Shown: positions 1 to 10,157, counted from the first letter of the stretch. The stretch: 64,000 nucleotides of DNA from Batkoa obscura (GCA_030770535.1 JASVEC010000018.1:186001-250000), one strand, 5' to 3'. Notes: generated by a model not told the origin, from the sequence alone. Made by a program: numbers and translations.

Positions 1-996
1 CTAAGTGTATATTTTTACTTTTGTTTTGATCTACGTGGCTTTATTTTTTTACTTATTTTACTAGCTTTTTAAAGTTTATTTACTGTTGTTTTATGGAATA
101 TTATTTAAATATTACTTTAAAGTATCATGGTAATAAATGATATTAACTTTAAACTATTAATTTTTATATTCGATTAATTGAATTTTTAATCTTATTTTTG
201 AGCCCAATATTTCATGCCTCTAAATTATTTTTATACAAAAAATATACAAAAAGTCATTTCGTTTTTGAAGGAAAACTATAATTTGACTGTATCGATTGTT
301 ATATGCCTTCATTAATATTGATTTCTTAAATTTTCTTTTAGTATGTCTAATCATATTTGAGAACCTTATTCATTCAAGCATCCAAAGTTCAGCTTAGGGT
401 AGCATAGGAAAATACTACATTTAATAGCATTATTATAAATACGAATCTCGTTAGTCAATTTCATATCATATAATTAATTATTAGTCTTTATTTTAATATG
501 GTAAAATAAATGTGTTCTAATATACAATTCCCCAGAAAACAAAAAGTAATTTAATTACTAAGCAAAGCAAATTAAAGAATGTCAAATGATAGTAATAAGT
601 ATTTATTATTATTGATAGCACTAGTAATGCTACTGAATAAAGTATAAAAACATTACATTTTTAAAAAAAGAAGTTAACTTTAAGCAGTTAAAGACTTCAT
701 GTGGAAATTAAAAAGATGAAAATAGAAATAAGACGTTAAAAATAGCTAAGTTGACTAAGAATTTTATTTTTCAAAAAATTAAGCTGGCACATTAATCTCC
801 ATACAAATCGAGCATTTTTAAAGACAACAGAAAAAAAGGTGAAATTTATTATACTAACGGAAAATTTTCGAGTTTTCTATTCCAAAAAAATAGTAACGGA
901 AAATATGTAAAATAATTGTATCAGTATATAAATATTTAAAAAAACCTACACTTTAATTATCATAAAAAATTATCTTCTATACCAATATCTAAAAAA
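1..996. other. AT-rich intergenic region upstream of the GPI-type gene
   Basis: I see no gene here. A TATA-like TATATAAAT lies at about 925-933, some 65 bases before the ATG at 997. The decamer AACGGAAAAT occurs twice, near 857 and 895, in the presumed promoter; it contains a Myb-like YAACGG core, but no function can be shown from sequence. Confidence 0.5.
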
Positions 997-1785
997 ATGA
1001 AATTCCTTCTCATAGCCTTATATACCAGCCAAATATTTGCTGCATTAAATCATTTTAATGGTAAAGAAGAGGGTGAAGATAGTATCGATGACAGCCAAGT
1101 GAGGAGTAAATTGGAATTAAACACTTCATGTAATGCAATTTGTAATGAAAATCCATCTAGTGCCAACTCCATGGGTTGTTTTTGCTTTACACCTAATGGT
1201 CAATCTCAAGCTCAAGGAGTAGCGCTCCCAATGAATAACAATTTACCTAACACTAATGCCAATAATCGCAATTTACCAATTCAACCAACCTTAAACAATG
1301 TGAATGATGCCAATAACGCAAACAGCGCCAATAATGCTAATACACCAAATGCTAATGTAGCTACAGTAGTAGTATTCACCACGATTAACCCACAAAATGG
1401 GCAAGCTATGCCACTTTCTACAAGCACATTATTACCAGGACAAACCTTTTTACCTACTCCTTCCAATAATAATCAGCGTAATAATAAATGGATGCCAGCC
1501 TTGAATAATCATCCTAGTATTCAACAAATTAATAAGGGATGGAATAGTAATACTTACTTCCCTACCCCAAGTAATAAAAATTTTAATGCTTTATCGAGTA
1601 GTAGTAGACAAGCTAGCTTATCAACTTCTATGGCTTTGAGCAGCGCTTCAAAAGCAATGAGTAAGGCTAGTTCTTCTATGAGCATGAGTATGAAATCAAT
1701 GGGAAACAATACTTCTGGTTCAAGTTATAATGTTTCCCATGGCTTTTCATTGATTGTTTTGGGCGCAATTTTAGCTTTATGTTAA
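997..1785 (+). CDS. Secreted, GPI-type Asn/Ser-rich surface protein
   Basis: A single-exon ORF of 262 residues. Residues 1-15 form a hydrophobic signal peptide. Four cysteines lie close together at about residues 45-63, in a small disulfide-type module that recalls a reduced CFEM-like head but is too short to assign. The middle is low-complexity, first Asn/Ala-rich (about 80-120), then Ser/Met-rich (about 200-240). The end is a hydrophobic tail after a Gly/Ser/Asn stretch, as in fungal GPI-anchor signals. Together this suggests a glycosylated cell-wall or plasma-membrane protein. The start is the first ATG after a TATA-like box. No catalytic motif is visible and I do not recognise the family; the GPI assignment is inference from architecture. 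Confidence 0.72.
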   Translation: MKFLLIALYTSQIFAALNHFNGKEEGEDSIDDSQVRSKLELNTSCNAICNENPSSANSMGCFCFTPNGQSQAQGVALPMNNNLPNTNANNRNLPIQPTLNNVNDANNANSANNANTPNANVATVVVFTTINPQNGQAMPLSTSTLLPGQTFLPTPSNNNQRNNKWMPALNNHPSIQQINKGWNSNTYFPTPSNKNFNALSSSSRQASLSTSMALSSASKAMSKASSSMSMSMKSMGNNTSGSSYNVSHGFSLIVLGAILALC

Positions 1786-3077
1786 GATTCTGACTATTTT
1801 TAATCGACGCATTACATCTATTTTTCTTCTTTTTTTGGTATAAGAAGATATATACTAAATATTAATAATCATAATAATTAAACATTTCATTTTCAAATAA
1901 AAAATAAAAATAATTTTTTTTATTAATTTTTAATTTACTCATTTTATTATCATAGAGATCAGTTTAATTAGTATTTCAATACTGTAGTCTTTGACTATAT
2001 CAAAATAGTTCTTATGCTGCAATAAATCGATAATACTATAAATGACAAGATAAATATATATGTGAATATTTTAAATTACTTGACACTAGCAATATTTCTT
2101 TATTTGGAAATTTAAAATTCAACGTTGAAAAAAATAAATTTTAATTGCCATATTTTTTGACATATGGGCTAGGTTTGAATTTTAGATCCTTTTTAACGAT
2201 TACCCCGTGTTACTTGTACAACTCAACTAAGTTTATCACAGAATATGATTCTATTTTTTATTCAATTGTAACCAGTTGTACAGCTTTAGGTTCCTAATCA
2301 AACAAAAATTTGGAACATTAATAAAAAGTTTAAAGAAACCTAACTTCCTAGTTATTGAGATGCAGTCAATTTCAACTCATCTATCTTTCAAGTTTTACCT
2401 AATTTCTTGCTTCACTCACTTAAAAACTCCATCTGTTACTATTGCTCTAGGTTTTTCTATACTCTTTATCTTATCATTTATTTCCCCCTTGGCCATTTAA
2501 AAATTATAGCAGTTAGATTGACTTTTCAGAGTATCCAACTAAAATTATTAGGATATGATCAACTATTTAAAGCTATAGGGAACTAGTTTGTGCCCTTGAG
2601 TTCATAAGATTTCTCGGTTCTTCTTAAGTTTGAGATGTAGAAGGTTGGTGGTAAAATTATCTTTGGGATACTTTTTGGCATTGTTTTAAGCTTTATAATA
2701 TGGTATGAAAGACATCGATTTTAGATTTATAAAGAATTAATTTAAAAGCCTTAGGGTTCTTTGGATTTATTGGGTGGTAATGCCAGTAGCAAAATTAAAG
2801 TTTATGGAGGTGAGATTTTATTGATGATATGATAGGTTATGAAATTGAAGATATAAAATACATTGTATACATCAAACCTGATAGATATTGTTAAAACAAA
2901 CTTTATATCTTCATGAAATAAACTATTGAATCATTTCAGCTACTATATCAAATAACATTTTGTTAAGGTTCTAAAAGTTAAAACTCGAAAGCTTATTGTA
3001 ACTTGTAGTGTTATTTTTACATCACTATTGACTAATGATGTCCTCATTTTTACAAACTTTTATAATTTTAAACAGAA
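1786..3077. other. Intergenic region with no gene seen
   Basis: No credible coding signal. The last ~250 bases (about 2820-3070) resemble the DNA just upstream of the decayed F-box copy at 38.4 kb (both have an AGCTTATTGTA stretch and similar spacing), so the promoter region of the F-box gene seems to have been copied with it. Confidence 0.4.
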
Positions 3078-3097
3078 ATGCATTGTAAGCATATATA

Positions 3098-3124
3098 TTA
3101 TTTTATTTTATTTTATTTTATTTC
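3098..3124. repeat. TTTTA simple repeat
   Basis: A short run of about five TTTTA-like units just before the F-box start codon. It is translated in the N-terminal extension of the longest ORF, a further reason to prefer the downstream ATG at 3171. Confidence 0.7.
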
Positions 3125-3170
3125 TTACGGATCCTTAAAAATTGTTTTTTCATCTTTATTTTTACAAAAA

Positions 3171-4514
3171 ATGGAATTTGATCAATTACCAAGTGATTTG
3201 TTATATGGGATATTCAAACAAATTAGTATTAGAGAACTTTTCAATTTACGCTTATTAAATAAAGGCCTATACAATGTTATACAGGGGGCTATCAAGTTTA
3301 AACTAATTTATTCAAAGTACAGTGAAGATGACTTCGAAGATGAGTTAGTAGATACAAGCTTAAATTTTACAAATTTTATCAAATATCAACAAGAATTTAT
3401 TTTCAAAGATGGAGAGATCATAAAGCATTTGATTGTAGATGATGACACTATCAATTACATTAATTATTGCCCAAATTTAACAGCTATTACTTATCATAAG
3501 CGTGTAGTTGGGATTCCCATCAGTGGTAGAATTAAAATTCAATTGCCGAAATTGAAAAAAATCTTTATAGATGCTATTTTCAGTAATTCTTCTTCAACAT
3601 TAAACTTGTTTGAGAAATATCTAAATCAAATAGAAGATTTGAATATTAAATGTAACGCTGGAGATATAAAGGATATTATCAAATGTTTAGACCCAAGTAA
3701 GATAAAGTCTCTTAAGATATTCTGTCGCACTACTTTAAATTTTGATGAATTGGATAAAATTAAAACCGAGTTTATTAATTTGGAAGAATTATGTCTAAAA
3801 GCATATGATAGTATCGAAGTCACTACTATGTTTAATCCAAGCATAAACTTTGCTTCCTGTTTAAAACTAGAAATCAAAGCTCCTTTTGGAACTAACTTTA
3901 ATATCAGCTATTTTGGTGATCTTAGTAAAATGAAGAAGATAAAGTATATTGATTGTTCCAGCTCTTATTTAGAGATAAATAAAAAGGATGTTATGAACAT
4001 TCTTAAAAACACCAACATCACTTCTTTGGGCTACTTGAATCTTTTTAAATTAGTAAATTGTGATCTGTCAAATTTTTCAGCGTTAGAAGAAGTATATATT
4101 AGTCAAGTAACAAAAGAAATTTTAAAGGCTATTTCTTTAGTACCTACTATTCAAAAAATTCATGTTGATTATTTAAGGTACGCTATTAAAGGAATAACAA
4201 AAGAGCTTAATTTTAATATAGATAAAACTGTCAATACTACCAATTGTAATGAATACAAATGTAAACATGTCAATCAAATTATAGTTGAATTTGGTTATGG
4301 AACTAGACTTGATGACTTTTTATTATTATTAGAATTTTTCCCAAACCTTAAAGCAATTAAACTTATTGATTTTACATTAAAAGATGCAGGCTCTGAAGTT
4401 AATTATAGGCTTACTACTCCTTTATTAATCATTGCCCCTGATGTACCTACTATCGATAATGAGCTTTACGATAAACTCGTAAATATTCCATTATTAACTT
4501 GGTTAAGTTTATAA
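3171..4514 (+). CDS. F-box protein, intact member of a local family
   Basis: An uninterrupted frame of 447 residues from the ATG at 3171. An upstream in-frame ATG at 3078 would add 31 hydrophobic, low-complexity residues and is absent from the paralogues, which start at the equivalent of MxFDQLPSDLL. Residues 1-40 look like an F-box: acidic start, LPSDLL, then the REL-NLRLLNKGL stretch that normally binds Skp1. The rest alternates predicted helix and strand with Leu/Ile-rich periodicity, as in degenerate leucine-rich repeats, and ends in PLLTWLSL. Known F-box proteins are substrate receptors of SCF ubiquitin ligases; the substrate here is unknown. At least five decayed copies lie between 25 and 42 kb, so this one is either the source or a survivor. 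An LTR-like repeat begins 30 bases after the stop. Confidence 0.8.
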   Translation: MEFDQLPSDLLYGIFKQISIRELFNLRLLNKGLYNVIQGAIKFKLIYSKYSEDDFEDELVDTSLNFTNFIKYQQEFIFKDGEIIKHLIVDDDTINYINYCPNLTAITYHKRVVGIPISGRIKIQLPKLKKIFIDAIFSNSSSTLNLFEKYLNQIEDLNIKCNAGDIKDIIKCLDPSKIKSLKIFCRTTLNFDELDKIKTEFINLEELCLKAYDSIEVTTMFNPSINFASCLKLEIKAPFGTNFNISYFGDLSKMKKIKYIDCSSSYLEINKKDVMNILKNTNITSLGYLNLFKLVNCDLSNFSALEEVYISQVTKEILKAISLVPTIQKIHVDYLRYAIKGITKELNFNIDKTVNTTNCNEYKCKHVNQIIVEFGYGTRLDDFLLLLEFFPNLKAIKLIDFTLKDAGSEVNYRLTTPLLIIAPDVPTIDNELYDKLVNIPLLTWLSL

Positions 4515-4543
4515 ATAATCTAATGTTTAATTCATCATACTTT

Positions 4544-5007
4544 TGTGAAATATCGCTTTTTCAGCCCCATGGTTAATTATAGCATAATAGTCGCCTAAGT
4601 TGTTGTATTCTCGAGCTTAGAAATAACCAGTCCTATGCTCTTGTTTTGGCTTGCTATGAGAATTTCTAGCTTCATCCCAAAGAATATTATCTTCTCATTC
4701 TCATATTTATATTTGTCAGAGTATAAAAGAGATTCTATAATATAGTAGCTCGAGGCTTTTGACTGAGTTATTCCCTGATATCTCGTATATTTAATAAAGC
4801 CACTAGGTTTTCCTAATAGTATTTTACATAGATTTTACATTAGTATTGTCTATTTTATCTGTCTTATATAGCTTGTAACCTATTACGTGTTATTCCTCAT
4901 AATCCAAGTCTATCTTAGCCATATATACTAAGATCTTTCGACTTATAATGTAGTCAACCAGGAAATAGCTTTTTTTTGACTCTAATCACTGAGTACCAGA
5001 TTTCACA
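4544..5007 (+). repeat. 464 bp LTR-like repeat, copy 1
   Basis: Starts TGTGAAAT and ends ATTTCACA, the same ends as the copies at 9350, 22381 and 51619. No coding sequence lies inside, so it reads as a solo LTR or a non-coding terminal-repeat element. Its left flank is F-box 3' DNA and its right flank is transposon DNA. It is a fossil; age cannot be dated beyond moderate divergence from its siblings. Confidence 0.7.
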
Positions 5008-5334
5008 TTGTATTATATAGGAATGGTTAATTATAGTTTTGGGGCTAACCACTCCCTCCCATGCAGCTATTCACTAACTTGGTAATATAATAATAATGTA
5101 ATTACAGCATTAAGATAGTTTATTTATTTGATAACAAATCTACAATATTGGTCATAAAGTGGTCAATAATAAACGTTTCTCAATAAAGTTTTATGAGAAT
5201 ATGTATTTAAGATCTAGTAGAAATTCAACTAATTTAGAGTATAGGTTATAATAGAATGATTTAGAACTGTGTCTGAATACTTTTGTTTTAATAAAAAATT
5301 GGATAAAATAATGAAACTAATTCAGACAACCCCA
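5008..5334 (+). mobile_element. Right end of the TA-target DNA transposon (remnant)
   Basis: This stretch matches the right-hand portions of the copies at 11277-11711 and 52260-52640, including the passage around 5040-5080 and the terminal CAGACAACCCCA. Reverse-complemented, the end reads TGGGGTTGTCTGAATTAG, the family's terminal inverted repeat, and is followed by TA. The left portion of the element and its genes are absent, replaced by the LTR-like repeat. Confidence 0.7.
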
Positions 5335-5582
5335 TATAGATCCTTTATTTAAATCCAAACTTAGTTTTGCCTTTTGTTGAAAATATCAAAAAACTAATAT
5401 TATATAAAAACAAAAAACCCTACATTTTAGCATTTTCCCTAATGCAAACAGAAAATAGTGAGATTTCAAACGATAGGTTTATATAAAAATTTATTATGGT
5501 TAAAGTTAACTTTTATTTTTATTCAATTTTAGTCAATTTTATTCAGTCTTGAATTTTCAAGTTGATATAATTTTTATGAAAA

Positions 5583-5845
5583 TTCGGAAAAAGGGATGTA
5601 ATTTAAGTTGAGAGCCTCTTCTTAAAATTAGGATAATTTATTCAAATTATTGTACAATATGCCAATAATAAGCTAAGGAAAGTTTATACATATAAAGTAA
5701 TAATAAGTATTTTTAGAAAAATATCGGAAAAAGATGCAATTTAAGTTGGAAGCTTCTTCATAAAGTTAGGATAATTTATTCAAATCGTTGTATAGTATAT
5801 TGATAATAGGCTATGAACAACTTGTGTATATAAAGTAATGACATA
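5583..5845 (+). promoter_or_regulatory. Tandemly duplicated promoter segment before the OYE gene
   Basis: Two imperfect copies of a ~120-base segment (about 5583-5702 and 5723-5845; period about 140). Each starts CGGAAAAA, passes through GGATAATTTATTCAAAT and ends in a TATAAAGTAATRA TATA-like stretch. The second TATA (around 5828) is about 75 bases before the ATG at 5903. Copying a TATA-containing unit may give two start regions or doubled factor sites; that is inference. Confidence 0.6.
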
Positions 5846-5902
5846 CTTTTAATAAGAAATCAAAGAACCAAAAAATTAAGATTATATTAAATAATACAGT
5901 CA

Positions 5903-7006
5903 ATGTCATATAACAAAAACTTACAACAGCCATTAAATCTTAAAGGGTTAAAACTCAAAAATCGAGTAGTTCTTGCTTCCTTAACTCGTAATCGTGGGAT
6001 TGTCCCTGATGAACTATTTGCTGAATACTATGGTCAAAGAGCATCCGCAGGCTTAATATTATCTGAAGGTGTCCTTATCGAGCCACAGGGTATTGCATGG
6101 TCAGAAGTACCTGGAATTTGGAGCAAAGAGCAAATCAAAGGGTGGAAGATAGTAACCGACAAAGTACATGAAAAAGATAGCTATATTTTTGCACAATTAT
6201 GGCACTTGGGAAGACTAGGCAATACTTTACTTAATGCTGGTATAGCTCCATCAGGTCCTTCTGCTATTAAAGCCAATGGTGGAAAGTTCCGTTCACTTGA
6301 AGGAAACCCTGGTTATTCTGTTCCAAAGGCTATTCAAGATCCTAAAGAATATGTACAAAACTTCAAAAAAGCTGCTATCAATGCTAAAGAAGCAGGATTT
6401 GATGGTATTGAATTAAATAGTGCTAATGGCTATTTACCACATCAATTCCTTGACTCTAACTCAAATCGACGTACTGATAATTATGGTGGTAGCATTGAAA
6501 ACCGTTCTCGCTTTGTTCTTGAAGTTATTGATGCTTTGATAGAAGTATTTTCTGCTGACAGAGTTGGTATCAAACTAACTCCTTGTGGCGGCTATAACGA
6601 TGTAGGCGAAAAAACTGAAGAAGAAGCCTATAAGTTATTTGGATATTTAATTTCTGAACTTGATAAACGTGAAGTTGCTTATATTCAGATTATGCGCTAT
6701 CTTCCCGATCTTGATCCAACTGGTCGTGGTCTTAAATTTGACGTTGAAAAATTCTTTCCATTAATCAAAAATGCGAAGATATTTATTAATGGAGGCTTTA
6801 GCGCTGAAGAGGGAGACAAATACATTGCAGATGGTAAAGTTGATGCAGTAGTATATGGTCGTAGGTTTATTCCTAATCCAGATCTTCCTGAACGTTTCTT
6901 TAACAACCATGAATTGTCTCAAATTACTAACTATTCTTCTCTCTATTCATATAAAGGTGAAGACCGTCATGTTGGGTACACTGATTATCCTAGATTTACC
7001 AATTAG
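5903..7006 (+). CDS. Old Yellow Enzyme-family NADH:flavin oxidoreductase
   Basis: A single-exon 367-residue protein, the normal length for FMN-dependent ene-reductases. These use NAD(P)H to reduce activated C=C bonds of enones and oxylipin-like compounds in a TIM barrel. Family landmarks are present: NRVVLASLTRNR near residue 20, YYGQRASAGLILSEG at 42-56, the QLWHLGR stretch at 98-104, catalytic-type Tyr177 in LNSANGY, the DNYGGSIENRSRF block at 192-204, and the FMN phosphate loop with GGF near residue 295 and YGRRFIPNPDLP near the C terminus. Oddity: the substrate-anion His of yeast OYE (first residue of HSANGY) is Asn172 here, while the second anchor, Asn175, is kept. The ATG is the first in frame and follows the duplicated TATA segment. 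Confidence 0.93.
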   Translation: MSYNKNLQQPLNLKGLKLKNRVVLASLTRNRGIVPDELFAEYYGQRASAGLILSEGVLIEPQGIAWSEVPGIWSKEQIKGWKIVTDKVHEKDSYIFAQLWHLGRLGNTLLNAGIAPSGPSAIKANGGKFRSLEGNPGYSVPKAIQDPKEYVQNFKKAAINAKEAGFDGIELNSANGYLPHQFLDSNSNRRTDNYGGSIENRSRFVLEVIDALIEVFSADRVGIKLTPCGGYNDVGEKTEEEAYKLFGYLISELDKREVAYIQIMRYLPDLDPTGRGLKFDVEKFFPLIKNAKIFINGGFSAEEGDKYIADGKVDAVVYGRRFIPNPDLPERFFNNHELSQITNYSSLYSYKGEDRHVGYTDYPRFTN

Positions 7007-7554
7007 GAGTTTTTCTGCTTTTAAAAATAACTAAGAAATATCTTTATTGCAGTTATTATAAAATTTACTGTTTATTAGCTTTAAACAATTTTTAACATTA
7101 AAAACATATTTCTTGGTTACTCTAACAACTCTTTGTTAATGGTTAATGTTTGGTTTTTTATCTGATATTATTTTTCAATCCTTTATCCCTTTTGAATTTA
7201 TGATGTTGATTCTCTATTATATGAATGAATTTTAATACAAACGCTAATAATTGTATACAATTTTAGTCTTAGGGTTGTCCGAATTGGTTTTAGAATTTAT
7301 TTAGGTTAATCCAAATTTTGAATTTTAAATTTGTGCCTAATGTGACGGTCAAATCTAAAAAGCTCAAAGTTAAATCTCTTCATTTAAAACTTATTTTAAT
7401 TGTTTCCTTTTCTTAAATAGTCAATTTTTCTAACTATATGTTTTATATTATTTCTATTAAATATTCAGTAGATATATAATATATAACTATATAATTATAT
7501 AATTATATATAAATAGAGTTATTTGACTTTATGTTTTGTTGAAATAAAAATAAA

Positions 7555-8163
7555 ATGCAAACTTTCATAACTAAATTTCGAAATGTAATTTTTGAAAATT
7601 TTAATATAATAGGGAAGAACACACAATATAAACATTGTAATTCGTTTACGCCAATTTTAAGAGCTACTTATAATAGCCTAGGATTTATGGAATTTTATAA
7701 TAAAACAAAACAAAGAAAAGATATATTATCAAAGTTTACTATCGATAATAATAAACTTAATCAAGCAATGTACAAAATTAGTGCTTTGAGGGAAACAGGA
7801 AACAAAAATCAACAAGTAGCGTTATTATCAACTATAGCTTCAGTATATTCTTTTGATGAATGTAAAAGTTTTGAGTTTAATACAAATAGAAATCAATATG
7901 ATTATCCAAAAAAAAGTAATAATAATAATAACAAAAGACCAACGTTACAACCCATTATTAAAAACACAAAAAAAATTAAAGATGACCAAATTGAAGCTAT
8001 TATACAATATTTACTAAATGATTCAGCTATTTCATCAAGATTTAACAAAAATAATGATGATAGTAAATATCGATCAGATAATATATGGGGATGTATTTGT
8101 TTGCTTAAGGATTTTACCAATAATTTTTCTACTCAAATAGTGCTTAAAAGGTGGAAAAAGTAA
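7555..8163 (+). pseudogene. Transposase N-terminal portion, interrupted by a MITE
   Basis: The ORF begins MQTFITKFRNVIFENFN and runs 180 residues of transposon-encoded protein (basic, Asn/Lys-rich) before entering a MITE at about 8093. The last ~25 residues (from WGC to the stop) are MITE-encoded, not native. The paralogue at 51067-51546 shows the same protein without the MITE, but is also cut short. The frame appears to have continued as MIYSKYFNALRDYMPSIW after the MITE (8209 onward), then shifts by one into the next ORF. Probably the DNA-binding or N-terminal part of the same transposase. Confidence 0.65.
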
Positions 8164-8189
8164 TAAAACTAAAAAAAACATCCCCATAT
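8093..8189 (-). mobile_element. MITE copy inside the transposase ORF
   Basis: TATGGGGATGT at the left and ACATCCCCATA at the right, flanked by TA. The corresponding empty site is present in the paralogous transposon at about 51567-51585 (GATAATATATATATTAAAT), which directly supports a TA insertion target. Confidence 0.85.
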
Positions 8190-8258
8190 ATTAAATAAAA
8201 GTAGGAGAATGATATATAGTAAATATTTTAATGCTCTAAGAGATTATATGCCCAGTAT

Positions 8259-8951
8259 ATGGTTAGAAAAAAGTTATTTGAAAATAAAATAAATACAGCA
8301 ATAAAAAATAAAGTAGAGATAGAAGTTTTCAATGAAGAAGAAAAGCTATACAAAGTACATAAATTTTGTGTTGGTACTCAAAAAAATACATTTAATGAAA
8401 CTATTAAAAAATCAAATAATAAAAGCTGTATAACAATTTTAGATTTTATACAAAACATGGAAACAGGAACAAGACCAGATTCAACAAATTCAGATCATTA
8501 TAATAAGCAAGCTATATCAGTATTAAGTTTTGGTGTTCTATATCTAAAAGATGATAAAACAATAGGCAAAGTTTACTTTGATTATTTATCTGAAATAATA
8601 AATCATGATTCAGCATATGCAGGAGATTGTTTAATCGATTTAATCTCTACAGAGCTTTTATTTAAAAAGTTTACAAAAATTAATATATGGGCAGATAAAG
8701 GAAATCATTTTAGATCCCAAGGGTTCCCACATTATATATTTAAAGAAACTCATAAAATAAATAGTAGTTTGAATATTGATCTTAATTCTTTTCCTGAGCA
8801 TCATGAAAAAAGTATAGTTGATGGACATTTTAGAAATCTTTCAGAATGGAAAAGTAGTTTTGAAGTATTAGGTAAAATAGAAGATATCAATCGATTAATT
8901 TCAAGATTTAAGACTTTTATTTGTGAGCATAGTAAAATAACTCGACTGTAA
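8259..8951 (+). CDS. Transposase catalytic-domain-like protein
   Basis: 230 residues. It resembles a DDE/DDD transposase core: a candidate first acidic residue in VLYLKDDK or YFDYLSEI (about 90-110), then INIWADKGNHFRS (about 140) and EHHEKSIVDGHF (about 180). The spacing of Asp-x-Gly-x-His-Phe and Glu-(x2)-Lys-Ser-(x2)-Asp-Gly-His-Phe is what one expects of RNase H-fold metal-binding motifs. It lies inside the inverted-repeat element and lost its N-terminal frame to a MITE and a frameshift, so the element is probably inactive unless introns restore it. I cannot place it in a named superfamily with confidence. Confidence 0.55.
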   Translation: MVRKKLFENKINTAIKNKVEIEVFNEEEKLYKVHKFCVGTQKNTFNETIKKSNNKSCITILDFIQNMETGTRPDSTNSDHYNKQAISVLSFGVLYLKDDKTIGKVYFDYLSEIINHDSAYAGDCLIDLISTELLFKKFTKINIWADKGNHFRSQGFPHYIFKETHKINSSLNIDLNSFPEHHEKSIVDGHFRNLSEWKSSFEVLGKIEDINRLISRFKTFICEHSKITRL

Positions 8952-9349
8952 ATAATGAGAAAACAGATATAATCTTCAAAAAGTATGAAAGAAATAAAAA
9001 TACAAAAAAAATAGTAGAGATATAAGCCATCAAGAAATATCTACACTTTATTAAATATAACAATAAACTACATTGTTATCCAGTATCTGATACATCAAAA
9101 AAAAAGCGTTATAGTTCCAACTAAAGTTATAGAATCTATAGAAAATAGAAAAATTAAAAGATCGATCCCAGCTTACTTTACGAAAATAACAGAGAATTTA
9201 AAACTTTCGATATTTACTAAGTAGTTTGTTGAATGATAGAAATAGACTATTAAATGTTAATATTATTTAAATTATTAATAGCTAAGCTAATAAATAGTCA
9301 AAGAATAAGTAATTGTAATAATACATAGAAACTGTTATTATATTACTTG

Positions 9350-9824
9350 TGTGAAATATCGCTTTGTCAGTCCCATAGTTAATTATAGCATAATAGTCGC
9401 CTAAGCTGCTGTGTTCTTGAGTTCAGAGATAATCAATCCTATGCTCTTGTTTTGGTTTGTTATGAGGATTTCTAACCTCATCTCAAAGAACATTATCTTC
9501 TCATTTTGATATCTATACTTTTCAGAGTATAAAACAGATTTTAGAGTATAGTAGTTTGAGACTTTTTAATTAACTTATTCCCTGATATCTTGTATATTTA
9601 ATAAAGCGACTAAGCTTACTTAATAGTATTTTACATAGATTTTACATAGATTTTACATTAGTATTGCCTATTATATTTGTTTTACATAGTCTGTAGTCTA
9701 TCACGTACTATTCTTCATAATCCAAGTCTATCTTAGTCACATAAGCTAAGACCTTTCGACTTATAATGTAGTCAACCAGGAAATAGCTTTTTTTGACTCT
9801 AATCACTGAGTACCAGATTTCATA
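9350..9824 (+). repeat. LTR-like repeat, copy 2
   Basis: TGTGAAAT start, ~475 bases, homologous throughout to copy 1. It sits in the transposon right side, directly after ATTACTTG, the same site as copy 3. The right flank is not transposon sequence. Non-coding fossil. Confidence 0.75.
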
Positions 9825-10157
9825 CTCCTACAGCTCAAATTAAAAATTTAAGTATAAATCAATTGAAAAAATATCGTTATTACTAACACATATATGGTAA
9901 TTTTTTAAAAAATTAAATATATAATTACCATTATTTCACAGTAATAGCAAAGCATAAAACAAATTCTAAGAGTTATTACAGAAAATGATTATATAGATAA
10001 TAATATATCAACAATGTTATATAATAGTATAGCTATAATATAATTAATTGAGTGAAATAAATAGAATGCTTTAAAGCCTGAATACACTCATATAAATAGC
10101 AAAATAAACAGCACAATTCGATTGTAAAAAAATTATTTAATTATTGATCTAATTAAT

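Larger units (their letters stand above)
7272..9349 (+). mobile_element. DNA transposon with transposase-like ORFs (decayed, right end lost)
   Basis: The left terminal inverted repeat begins AGGGTTGTCCGAATTGG and matches, reverse-complemented, the right ends at 5334, 11711 and 52640. It carries two ORFs in different frames (7555-8163 and 8259-8951). A MITE sits inside the first ORF and an LTR-like repeat interrupts the right side at 9350. The copy at 50786 shares the left 0.95 kb and parts of the right side. The right terminus is missing. Target dinucleotide in the family appears to be TA. The superfamily is uncertain. Confidence 0.75.

Noticed and set aside
1281-1466. Minus-strand frame inside the GPI-type gene
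   Set aside because: Shadow of the Asn/Ala-rich coding strand; no family features.
2276-2500. 74-codon plus-strand frame
   Set aside because: No conserved motif, no promoter-like context, ordinary composition of AT-rich intergenic DNA.
3078-3170. Upstream in-frame ATG of the F-box gene
   Set aside because: The added 31 residues include a TTTTA repeat translation and are not matched in the paralogues.
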